Positions 26,844-36,759 of a stretch of DNA of 64,000 nt are shown here, in pieces. The notes below the pieces were generated by a model. It saw nothing but the letters and a program-made list of their open reading frames with translations. It had not been told where the DNA came from and made no database searches. This DNA comes from Emergomyces orientalis (lineage: Eukaryota > Ascomycota > Eurotiomycetes > Onygenales > Ajellomycetaceae): assembly GCA_002110485.1 (NCBI GenBank), contig MOWL01000095.1:124001-188000 (forward strand), given 5' to 3'. Numbering within the stretch: the first letter of the stretch is position 1; each line of letters opens with the position of its first letter. Both the position numbers and the translations under genes were made by a program.

Positions 26844-27470
26844 CATTAACCAATTTCCACTGTTAAATCACAAAACAGTACCGGGGACCCCCGGGTGCAC
26901 TATAGCGAATCATCGTCAAGCTTAAGGTGTCAGCTCGGGGGATCTTGGGCGCTAATTCTCACTGATCTTGTGGGCTAACCCCCCGGGCGTTTCAAGTTAG
27001 ATCAGTACTAGTTTAGTGGTCTAGGACACCCGCAGGATAGCGAATCATCGTCAAGCTTAACTGGCCAAGGGACCCACCCCCACTATTCTAGGCACCTCCG
27101 GGGAATTGACAGATAAAAACCATCCGATTAGGACACCCTGGGCCTAGCAAGGACCTAGGTGAGAAGAGGCCTAGGCGCCCTTATAGGTGGTTAGTGCAAG
27201 CAAGACCATGACGGCCAATTGGTAGGCTGGAATGCTGAGATTGGCAGCCGGAAGGCTAGGGGCTTTAACTAGAATTAGATAGCTTTGGTGTTATTCTTAG
27301 TGGTTCTAATTAGGTAGGCTAGTTAAGAGCCTAGTTGGGCGGCGGTATTATGGGGGGAATGATAACCTCTATGATGGCCCGAGAGGACAGACGCGGTGGT
27401 CAGTTATATAGAGTGTTAAAATATGTATATAGCTTAAGGTGTAAACTGCAGGGGTTTGTTCTGTAGATCA
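26844..27470. other. GC-rich segment of unknown origin
   Basis: About 560 bp of higher GC content inside AT-rich repeats, with no ORF. It has a perfect 23-bp direct repeat (26903-26925 and 27038-27060, core CGAATCATCGTCAAGC) and several short palindromes (ccggggacccccggg). It could be the body of the SINE-like unit just upstream, or a piece of an unrecognised element. Confidence 0.4.
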
Positions 27471-27695
27471 ATCATTAATTTATTTTCTTTGTAATCACTT
27501 GAAAATTATATGAAAAAAGAGAATATAAATAATCTTCAAAGATATTTATAAATAAATAAATAAAAAAAAGAAAAATCAATTTGCTGACTATTCTGGGCTG
27601 GAATTCAAGTATTGCAAGTGCTATTTGTTTGAAGAAAAAATGTATATTAATTAGTTTTAAAGTTAGAAAAATTCTGAGACTCTTTGAGTCTCAGA
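27471..27695 (+). repeat. 225-bp inverted repeat, right arm
   Basis: Reverse complement of 25227-25451, ending in the same 21-bp palindrome. No LINE coding sequence precedes it, so it is either a very short 3' LINE relic in the plus orientation or part of an inverted duplication. Confidence 0.7.
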
Positions 27696-27827
27696 TAGAT
27701 ATTCTTACACTTGGTGAAAGATTCGGCGAGTGGCATTGTGATCAAGAAGAGCAATGATATGTTATTCTACAAGACTTACAGATTTATAAAAGTGAGAAAG
27801 AAGATTTTGTGAAATCTGATAACTTAA

Positions 27828-28093
27828 GTGAAAGTTTATGATTATTGTCTACACTTTAATATAGTTGATGAAGAAAAATTATTTGAGAATCTCAATAATT
27901 TCTCTCTCTCTCTACAAGGCTTTAAATACTTGCTTTTAGTGATGAATGATGTCACATGTTACAAGACTGCCTACTTCTTGCGGAATAAGACTCAGCTGCC
28001 AGACACTGTTCATTGGCATTTGAAACATCTTCAAAATAGAGAAATTAACATTGCTTTTGTTCACTTGAATGATGCTGCAGAAATCAGCAGTTA
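27828..28093 (+). pseudogene. Decayed copia integrase, first part
   Basis: Frame with LLVMNDVTCYKTAYFLRNK resembling the copia integrase core segment around the first catalytic Asp (here replaced by Asn, a G-to-A type change), followed by TVHWHLKHLQNREINIAFVHLNDAAE, which aligns with the region leading to the second Asp. The LINE at 28094 interrupts it, and the frame continues at 32273. Inactive. Confidence 0.55.
28080..28093. repeat. LINE target-site duplication, left copy
   Basis: GAAATCAGCAGTTA, repeated exactly at 32259-32272. The 14-bp length is typical of LINE target-primed insertion. Confidence 0.85.
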
Positions 28094-28930
28094 TTATTAT
28101 TATTATTTATTTATACACCACTTAATCGCGAGGATATGTGGGTGTTCATCTATTTTAACAAGCAGAGGAAACCATGTGGCCGGCCTTGCCTGCCACTGAA
28201 CTAAAAACCCCGCGATCCCCAGATCTATTCTGCCTATTTAACATCTTCAGGTTACCATGGAGCAGCCACAGCTGCTCTTAGAGAGAGAGTGCATAGCACT
28301 ATAGAAAAGAATAAAAGAAAAAGAAAGAAGAAAGAAGTGTGCAATCTCTGACATAAGAAAAAATCCCCTGAAGACCTTCATGCCGCGAGGCACTGTAGTG
28401 AGTGTGTTGTGCTGAAGAGCTCTTCAGTCTTTTTTATATCTGACTGTTGCACTGAATCTGATGAGCAGTTGACATGTCACTCCTTCACACTGCTTATGCT
28501 GTATTTAGGCTGACTTGTTCACGCCCGGCGCGCGCAATTCCTGTGTTGATTCATGCTGGTGTCACACTTTCCTGTGTTTTATTGCGCTTGATGTGTGCAA
28601 CTTCATATTATAACATGTCAGTAGCTGTTTTTCCCATCTCTGTTCACGCCAGTTGCGTGTACTCTCATGTTATTTGGCACTTGCCATGCTCTTTTCTGTG
28701 CTTGTCTGCTTTCTCTGCATGCCTTTTGATGTATCAGCTATGCTTTGTATGCACTGAGTGTTCTGGCTAGCTTGAACTGTTCAAGAATGCCCTGTTCAAG
28801 CCACCACCTTGTGAGTCTGTGAAGGTCTTCTTTTGTATTCAGCAGCTATTTCTTGTCAATTCTGTCCTCTGTTTCCAGTTCCCTGCATCTCACATCAAAC
28901 CGCATACAGTGAATCATCACATGGGTCACT

Positions 28931-29742
28931 GTCTCCTGCTCATAGCCACATGTGCATCTGGGGGTGGGGAAGTCTGGCACTCTTCATCTGTGCAGAAAGG
29001 CTGCCAGCCCTGTCTTGCCTGTACGTAGCTGCACTATTAGAGAGCTGCGCGCCTTGCTCAGCCTCTCATGCCACTTCAATAGTTTCTTATCTGGAGGCCT
29101 TTCAAAGAGCTCTTCTCAAGGTGTTCTACACGCCCGCCACTTTGTTCTCCAGTGATGTAGTACCTTCTTCTGCACTTATTTTACAAAGCTTCAGTTCATT
29201 CTGATATCAGTCTGTCTTCCATCTCTTCTAGTTTGCTTTACTCCAGCCGCCCACTGTGCACTTCATGCTGTCTGCATGTCTGTAGAATGTAGCACTGTCT
29301 CAACTGGCCTTCTCACCCTTTCATTTCTTTGCCTGAGTCTTGTTCGCACACTAGTGCATGCCTGCTCTATCTGTCTAGTCATTCCTGATCTTCTGATTCG
29401 CTCCACTGCCTTAACAACCAGGCTGTCCAAGTGAATGCTGAGAGGTGGGGTGTGTGTTTCAGCCTCCAGCAATGAGATGGGCGTGGCTCTATATGCCCCT
29501 GCAATGGTGCAGAGGCATGTATTCTGTATTTTCTCCATCTCTGCTAGAAGTTGCCGCTGGCGCCTTGGCTCCTGAGGTGTCGCGCATGGGAGGTGCCATG
29601 CCAGGGCCTTATAAGAGATGGCCGGCCTGATCACTGCATTGTAGACTCTTCTAGCCTGATGTAGAGGCAGTCCCCAGGTTGACTGGGTGGTTTGAGTTAA
29701 TGCTCGGACCTGCGATTTCATTTTCCCCACTGTGACATTCAC
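28931..29742 (-). pseudogene. LINE ORF2 C-terminal region, broken
   Basis: 160-codon frame 29742-29263 with ALTQTTQSTWGLPLHQARRV and YNAVIRPAISYKALAWHLP, the post-RT region of Tad-like elements, and after frame breaks a CX(n)C…H…C tail (CGYEQETVTHVMIHC) near 28930. Stops separate the pieces. Confidence 0.65.
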
Positions 29743-29849
29743 ATGCTTCTTTCACTTGAGCTTAGGGTCCAGCCACACTCCAGCACTCTCATGGCCTTCT
29801 GTGGTGCAACAACCTGCTGCGGTAGCCGTAGAGGTTCTTCCACATTGAA

Positions 29850-31229
29850 TCATGTTCTTGCTCTGGTGAAGTGCATTAGCTCATACTTCTGTGATGCGAA
29901 AATCGCTTCATGCCTGGTCGCCCACTGCTCACATTCCGCGTGGATCCGCGCTAGTTGCGCGCAGTTGGCCTCAGTGGAAGCGCCATAAGCCAGTACATTG
30001 ACATCGTCCACGAATCCTATGCAGCTGGATGGCTCATGGGGGGGTGCGCATACCCGCAGCAGCTCTTCATTATAGAACAAAAAGAGAATAGGAGAGAGTG
30101 GTGATCTCTGAGAAATCCCTGCTTTCATCTTGAAGATCTCTGACTTCTGTTCATCAAATACCAGAGTGGTCTTCTGGTCACTCATGAATGAGTTCATCCA
30201 ACCAGTGAGTTGTCTGGGTATTCCTTTCATTCTAAGAATATGCACAAGCCGCTTTCTTAGCACCCTGTCATAGGCTCCTGAGATATCCAGTGATAGCACT
30301 GATGCCACTGCCCCTGGCTCCTCCCAGACAGTGTGAATCTGTGCCAGTAACATTGCCACTGCTGTCTCAGTTGAGTGACCACTCCGCGCGCCCATCTGTT
30401 GCACTGGTAGAAGATTAAATTGTTCTGCTAGCCGTCTAAGCTCTCTAGCTGTTGCGGCCTCAATGATTTTACCCACTGTATCCAGGAGTGCTATAGACCT
30501 CCATGCCTCTGCCTTGCTGTAGTTCTTCTTTCCTGGTTTTTTCAGCACCGCTGTGCGCGCAGTCTTGAAGGCCTGTGGGTAGTGCTTCCATTGCCAGCAT
30601 GCCTGGGTGAGCTCAGTCATTGCTCTGATGAACACTGGCCCCAGCGTCTTGAGAAATCGGTTGGGGATGCCATTTGCACCTGGTGCCTTGTCATTTGGCA
30701 GCCTGGCTATGATTGCTGCCATGGTTTCCTCTGTGATTTCCATTATATTGTCTATATCCGGTGGTGGTGTGCACTCACTCATGTCAGTCTCACTGGCAGG
30801 CAGGGGATCTGGGAAGAAGCGTGCTCTCAGCAGCTCTGTCTTGCCCTGGAAGTCACATATCAGTGTTTCAGAGGCCTCAGTCCCGTGCTGCAGTCCCTCC
30901 AGGGGCAGGATTAGCGCCGGCTGCTTGGCTTCGCAGGTGTGAGTGCGCCCCCATTTGGCTAGCTTCCAGAGCAGTTTAGGGTCAGTCCCTGCACTGTTCA
31001 TAAGGCCATGAAAGCTGGCTGTCTTTGCAAGTTTCATCTCTCTGTTGTGTTTATTTCTTGTCTGCGCTCTCTCTTCCTCTGTGCTGTGAGGGCTTCTTAA
31101 GATGTGCTTGTACTCACATACTGCCTCTGCCACCCTGGTGGACCACCAGGAGTGACTATATTCACAGATATGTGCATTCTTGACATGTTTAGCTGCAAGC
31201 TTATTGATGAACTCACTGAGATACTGCAC
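29850..31229 (-). pseudogene. LINE reverse transcriptase
   Basis: 459 open codons covering the whole RT domain: KAPGANGIPNRFLK, YSKAEAWRSIALLDTVGKI, LPVQQMGARSGHSTETAV (fingers), SLDISGAYDRV (first catalytic Asp), GISQRSPLSPILFLFYNEELL and CIGFVDDVNVLAYG with the catalytic FVDD. This block has no stop, but it is cut off from the endonuclease and the C-terminus by breaks, so the element cannot make full ORF2. Confidence 0.85.
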
Positions 31230-31325
31230 ATACTTATCAATCTTTAATGTGAATGTGAAGACTGTGCAGCATCTCAGCTTCTGACAGTCTCTTTGCAGTT
31301 GTGTTGAGTCAACATTCTTCCAGTT

Positions 31326-32105
31326 TCATCTTTCTCTTTGTGCAGTGGTTGGCCTCACTGCTAAAACTGTGGCTACTGGTAGATGATCTGAGGCCATGTC
31401 TGCCTCCCTTGCTACATCACACTTGCTCATTCCAGCGCTCAGACTCTCTGACACAAAGATTAGATTCAGGGTGGTCCCTGCACTGCTGTGGTCTTTCCAT
31501 GTGATTTCCCCCTTCAGTGTGGCCAATTGAAGCCCCAATGCATTGGTCTGCACAATGAGCTTTCAGGCCATGTTGAAGTTGCGCGCCACACGCTCTCCCC
31601 TCCAGTGTGTGTGATGCACGTTGAAGTCTCTCAGCACTACAGTCTGTGCTTGTTGCGCGCTCAGCCTTTCATGTTGCGCTTGTAGCACAGTCTTCGCCCC
31701 CTTCACCACCGCTTGGAGCTGATGGATCGGGGAGTCCTCCAGTATGGCTGTGTAACTGCCTGGTGGGGTTGCATAGACATTCAGTATTATGACCGGGCCG
31801 CATGCGGTGTGAAGTGTCAACATGATCATAAAGCTTGATATTATTTTCACTTTTCATGCTGCCACTGCTAGCTTCTTGTTAATTAGAAATCCCACTCTGG
31901 CTTTCTCATCCTGCATGCTCATCTGCCAGAATCCACAGTTTGTAGAACAAGTGGTGCCTTCTTCTGTCTTTTCATGCATCCAGGGCTCTTGTAACACGAT
32001 AACATCATAGTTTAATGCTGTTTCAGGCTTGGCCAGTAATGCATTCATCACCTTGACAGAGTTGTGCACATTGTATTGCAGTATATGAAGCTGTTCCCTC
32101 ATCAC
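31326..32105 (-). pseudogene. LINE APE-type endonuclease, fragmented
   Basis: Three frames: 32105-31854 (ILQYNVHNSVKVMNALL and LQEPWM, first catalytic Asn and Glu), 31850-31563 (NVYATPPGSY, RDFNVHHTHW where the normal GDFN has become RDFN), and 31553-31326 (LNLIFVSESL and SDHLPVATVL, the SDH motif). At least two breaks and the G-to-R change at the catalytic Asp motif indicate inactivation. Closely related to the endonuclease at 57907. Confidence 0.75.
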
Positions 32106-32258
32106 TCATGCATGTCCATGTCCCGTGTGTTATTCGACTGGTTGGTTCATACATACTCACTCATGGAGCCTCTCTGTCTCGCCCCCGCCCTTGCTATGTC
32201 TGTAGGCCTGCCCGCCTTCCGTTGACTGCTGGGGGCCTCCTCATGCATGGGTCTGCTT

Positions 32259-32272
32259 GAAATCAGCAGTTA
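32259..32272. repeat. LINE target-site duplication, right copy
   Basis: GAAATCAGCAGTTA, partner of 28080-28093. Confidence 0.85.
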
Positions 32273-32560
32273 ACAAACACAAGCAATTCTCACAGAATTC
32301 AGTGTCAAATGAAAACTGACAGAGTTATACACTCTTAATCAAGATGAGATAGCTGAATGTTCTATTCAAACAGTCATCTCAAAGGCCCGCGTGATTATGA
32401 TTCAAGCGGGCCTACTCCCTGGTCTTTGAGTGAAAGCAGTCAACACTGATATATTCTATTCAAATATCTCACCTATGAGCGCCGCCCTGCACTCTGAAAT
32501 TTTAAAGGATAGGGTCTCACTTACACCACATGACCTACGAGTCGGGTAAAACTCTCATCA
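32273..32560 (+). pseudogene. Decayed copia integrase, second part
   Basis: In the frame that continues from 28093, the sequence reads DEIAECSIQTVISKAR then IQAGLLPGL and later NISPMSAAL, matching the copia segment around the catalytic Glu (NGxAERxxxTxxxxAR, then …W…Y..N..P). Stops at former Trp and Gln codons are present. The rest of pol is not recognisable. Confidence 0.5.
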
Positions 32561-33342
32561 GGTTGCGAACGTGTGGTGGTGGATATACGAGTGCCTTGGG
32601 TAGCGTTGGAACATGTGCAGTGGAAACTGTCCACTGCAGGGGTTGAACCTTTCGCATTCAAATGGTAGAACTAACCCTAGATTGGTTATCTGTAAACGTA
32701 TGAATTTAAAGTCGAAACTATCGGATTTGGATAAGGGTACAGCCAAGTTTCCATATGAGAGTAGCGACCAGCATCTATATACGTATGTATGTACAGGTTC
32801 AAAAGGCAAGAAGTCAGAACAAAAGGAAAACACAAAAGAAGTCGGAGGAGGAACAAGATTCATTGTGATTTAAACCAGGACTTTGCCCTGATTAACTTCA
32901 AAAATAAAAACACAAGGAATGGAAAGGGACACATACTACTAGGGAGCTACGAGGTGAACCAAAGACGACACAAAAGACATAACGCAAGCCAGTCAACAAC
33001 GCCCATAAGACACTATACAAGAGGAGGGTGCAAATAGGGAGATGAATGAAACAATAAACAAAAGACGGGAGAGGTGGCTTCGCGCTTTACATAAAATATG
33101 CATATGCACACGTTTCCGTTTCAGTCTTTATCGTAAAGGTAACATAAAAGTAGGGTTGGAATTTGTGGATTAAGAGGGGTGGGAATGTGGTGGTTGTGGA
33201 GGCTGTAGGGCTGCGGATTCGGTAAGTGGACGGCACGGTAAGCGGAAAGGGGGTGGGTTTGCAAAGGGAGGAGACTAGAAAGAATGAGGGGCAGAAATTC
33301 AACACCCCATAATCTACTTTCACATTAAAGTGAGAAAATTGC
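32561..33342. other. Repeat/gene-island boundary, no gene
   Basis: No coding frame supported. The sequence grades from decayed repeat into the 3' flank of the Sip5-like gene. Confidence 0.45.
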
Positions 33343-35960
33343 TCAACCCTCTAGGTTCGCATTGCCCTCGTGCATGACATTGCCTTTATGAGTGATTTCT
33401 ATAGAATGTGGCTGGAGCTCCTTATCGCCTATATCATCCTCATTGTTGCTGAGGCTTGGTCCTTCCTGTGGAGGCGAAGAGACGTTCTGGTCGGGTGCCT
33501 GCTGTGCCTCCAGTTCTGGACCTGGATTGGTGGAGGAAGGAGTTGTATCATCGGTGGCTGATAGAGGAGGTTCTTTCGGCTTCATCACTCCCTCGGCTTG
33601 CTCATTGCAACTGACGCCTTTGTCCTCGTCGCCAATCACAGCATCAAGACTCCTGAAACTTAATACGGGTTCAATGGCCGAATTGCCGGAATTGGGTGCG
33701 GAGCCGGATCCTATCTGCTCCCCTGAAGTCGATTCGACCAACGAGGAAATGGAAGAGGAGGCACTCGAAATATGTCGGAGATGAGATCGCTTCGCAGCTG
33801 CAGCTTGCGAAGGTGCGAAGATAGAAGAAAGATCATCATCATCAGAGGGTTTTAGACTTAGCTTTGGCGGGCCCGGGGATTGTGGATCCTTGTGTGGGAT
33901 TTCAGAAGGGGATCCAGGACGGTCAACAGCTTTTCCCTTTTCGCTTGATGATTCAGGTGCAGCAACGGATGGTGGCGGCTCGCGGCCAGTTCTACCAACT
34001 GCGCTACTCCCAGCTGCATCCAGAGCTGCGGAGCTAGGGTTGTTGCTGTAAAGGCCACTTTTCCTCGCAAACTTTTCCGCCTTTTTAGTCTCCTTTTCTC
34101 GCCGTTTGGCCTCTTTCTTGGCTTCCTTCTCTTCCTTCTTCCGCCTTTCTTCTTCAGATGCGAGACTTAGTCTTATAGCTTCCATCATCATCAGCTCTTC
34201 AAGTTCGTCCATTCGATTTCGTCTGGAGCTTGTGCGCGCAGGCGCTAAATTGGACGTGCTTTCTGCAGGGGAGTCATTTTCACGGTCTGCAGCAATAGCT
34301 CGTCGCTCAGCCAAAAGAGCAACAGAGCCGGCTTGGTTAGTTGGACTGTCTGATCCATGACCAGTTGTTCGTCGCAACATACGTCTACTACTGCTTCCCA
34401 TACCTCTAGATTCGCCAGGATTGTTTATTGCATTAACATACGCAGCTGCATGCAGCGCAGTGGCAGCGGCAGATCTCCTGGCCGCCTGTGCCCGCGCCGT
34501 CTGGAGTTTTTGAGCCCAATCGGGCCGGATTTTATCCGTCGTTATAACAGTTGGGGAATTTGCGGATAGCGAAGTTGCGCGGCGTCGTGTGGATATGGAT
34601 TGGGAATTGGCATTTCCAGATGCGAGGGATGATGTGGACGAAGTTGGAGAGGTGAAAGTATTGTTTAGGGAGTGACTAGGGATATAGCTAAGCCCTCGCC
34701 GGAAAGGGGGTGATGCGTAGGAAACACCAAAGTCAGGCTGGATGCAAAAGGGGCAACCAGCTGGTTCGGAGATCAGTTGCCCGTTTGGGTGGTTTGGAGG
34801 AGGTGGTGAGTTTGGGTCGCGCTGTTCGTGTTCAGGAGGGTGGGGATCAGCGCGTTTGATTTGTACAAAACACTCCGAGCAGATTAATTGATCACAACAC
34901 CTAGTCCTGTTAAGGTATGGGGGGTAGTAAAGGAAGCAGATCGGGCATTCAATCGGATTTTTATAGAGATACGCCTCAATAGGTTGCCCATTAACAAATG
35001 GGTCTTTGGGAAGTTGCAATTCTCGAGGGGACATCTCGCCCGGCGAACTATTTTTGGACGATGCAGTCAAGGAGGCCATAGTTTTAGCTCGTCCACGGAA
35101 GAGATGGGCGCCTGGAGATCCAGAACCACTGGGAGAGAGCTGAGGCTGGAGAGAAATGGAAGGAGAAATTGGATGAGTACTGGAAGAGGTATCGGAATTG
35201 TACGACTGTGACCTGGATGTGATGGGAACCGTCAAATGGTTTAGACTTTTTTCTGGCAGGTCCTGCTCTTCTGGTGGTCGTGGCGGACTGAGTTTATATT
35301 CTAATTCAGGGGGGATTTCGTCAGGAGCAGGGATCGGAAGCCCTCTAGCCGCAGCCATAAGTTGGTGCTCCGTCCACGATTCTGAAAACTCTTCTAAGCC
35401 CTTCCAGAACGGCGCAAGTCTTCGTTCAATCTAGATAGGGTGGTCAGCAGATGAACAAGCCACAAAGAAATTAAGAAAAAAGAAAAGAAGAAGAAGAAAG
35501 AGAAGGGAAAAAAAAGAGAAAAAAACGCCGCCAAACCACGCAAAAACGCACATACCATTAATTGGCGCACAACCGCCTTGTTGAAATCCTCAGTACCAGT
35601 ATAAACTCCTTGTGCCACCAAATAACCACCATCCACATGTTCCTCTCTCATACTACGTTCTCGTTCCTTAATCCTTGCAGCGCGTTCTCTTGCTAGTCGT
35701 CTAGCATCCCTTTCCTGTTTCGTTTCTTTTCGCTCCAAGACAGAGCCATCTCTATCAACTGCAGGGCCAATCCCAAGAAAAGAAAGATCTGGCCCCCGCA
35801 AATGCCTCGAGGAGCCTCCAGGATGTGAATTCTCCGATTGGTTATGAAGACGACTTTGGTCTCCGACCGTCACAGCACCACCAGGCGAGCCACGTCCATG
35901 GCCATTTCGCCCAGATGTTCCGACAGAGGGTCGGGCCTCTTTGGTGGCGGTGTTTCCCAT
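33343..35960 (-). CDS. sip5: Sip5-like RING-type protein
   Basis: Two exons (minus): 35960-35556 and 35430-33343, intron 125 bp (GTATGT…CTAG), phase 0, 830 aa. The N-terminus MGNTATKEARP is the typical Sip5 start and could be N-myristoylated (MGNT). Residues 60-100 are a basic helix (RDARRLARERAARIKERERS). The conserved Sip5 core follows: GGYLVAQGVYTGTEDFN, RRLAPFWKGLEEFSE, and a zinc-binding RING-like part CPICFLYYPPYLNRTRCC … CSECF … CPFC around residues 295-365. The rest is low-complexity with a Lys/Glu-rich helix. In yeast Sip5 binds Snf1 kinase and Reg1, linking it to glucose signalling. The role in this species is inferred from homology. An upstream in-frame Met (36035) exists, but MGNT matches the family. 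Confidence 0.85.
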
Positions 35961-36759
35961 AGTGAACGCAGGAGGGGTTATCTGGTGGTAAGCTGAGGCA
36001 CAGGGATACGGCTTTGACAGGATATATCTAATCAAGCTCAGAACAAAATAATAACTTTCCTCTATGAGAGATAGCTCACGTCGTCGATCAGGAGGGGCGG
36101 CGGGCGCGCCGCTTGCAGTGACGACTTAGAATTCGGTGATAGGAGGGGTAATCAGACCCGTCAATGGCTGGGGCAATAATAACAAAAATGAGGCCATGTG
36201 AGCGACAAATTCTTTCACGTTAACAAGTGTACGGTGGAAGAAGAGAGGATATGTCTGGTAGACGTGATACAGGTTTGGCTGAATTAGGTGAGGAGTCGTG
36301 GATTCGTCGCCTGCACAGCTATGTGGGTAAAGGGCGAGGAAGGTAACACTGCACAGACACACACTGACAGCAATGAGTGTGCTGCATCAACTGCAGTAGT
36401 ATTGGCTTTAAGAAGCACACACGATGGAAGCCCCGATGTCGTCTCGGCCAGACACTCCAGATAACTCGGCGATGCTGGTGTTGGGCATGTTGGATGCTGG
36501 TTCATTCATGGCTGGAAGTTGGGCTGTCCCAACCTGGTCATTTTGCCACAGTCCGCCGTCCCGATTGGGCAGCGTATTACTCACCGCCAAAGGGTAGAGT
36601 GCCAAGGTTGCAAATTACAATACATGGCGTGTATATTATAATTTTAGCAGCCTAGCAAGGTCTACCCAAAGAAAACCCCAGCAACAGCTTCTTTTACCGC
36701 CAGCACAACACAATGGTGGCAGCAGTATCGATAACACAATTTACATGCATGAAGTCGCA
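35961..36759. promoter_or_regulatory. Divergent intergenic region
   Basis: 800 bp between the starts of the Sip5-like (-) and Nop8-like (+) genes; no convincing ORF. Presumably contains both promoters; no specific element identified. Confidence 0.4.

Larger units (their letters stand above)
28094..32258 (-). mobile_element. Tad-type LINE, ORF2-bearing, broken
   Basis: 4165 bp with a perfect 14-bp TSD and an (AAT)n 3' tail on the minus strand. It begins about 150 bp upstream of ORF2, so ORF1 is missing (5' truncation). ORF2 pieces in order: endonuclease (32105-31326, several frames), reverse transcriptase (31229-29850), thumb and downstream region (29742-29263), and a C-terminal zinc motif with CGYEQETVTHVMIHC near 28930. 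Codon use is much less AT-rich than the LINE at 25171. Inserted in a decayed copia integrase. Confidence 0.85.

Noticed and set aside
26656..26853. Minus-strand ORF across the tRNA-like element
   Set aside because: It is antisense to a structured Pol III-type unit and has no family resemblance. The DNA-level fold and boxes explain the region better.
29763..31850. Plus-strand ORFs across the LINE at 28-32 kb
   Set aside because: They are antisense to clear reverse transcriptase and endonuclease motifs.
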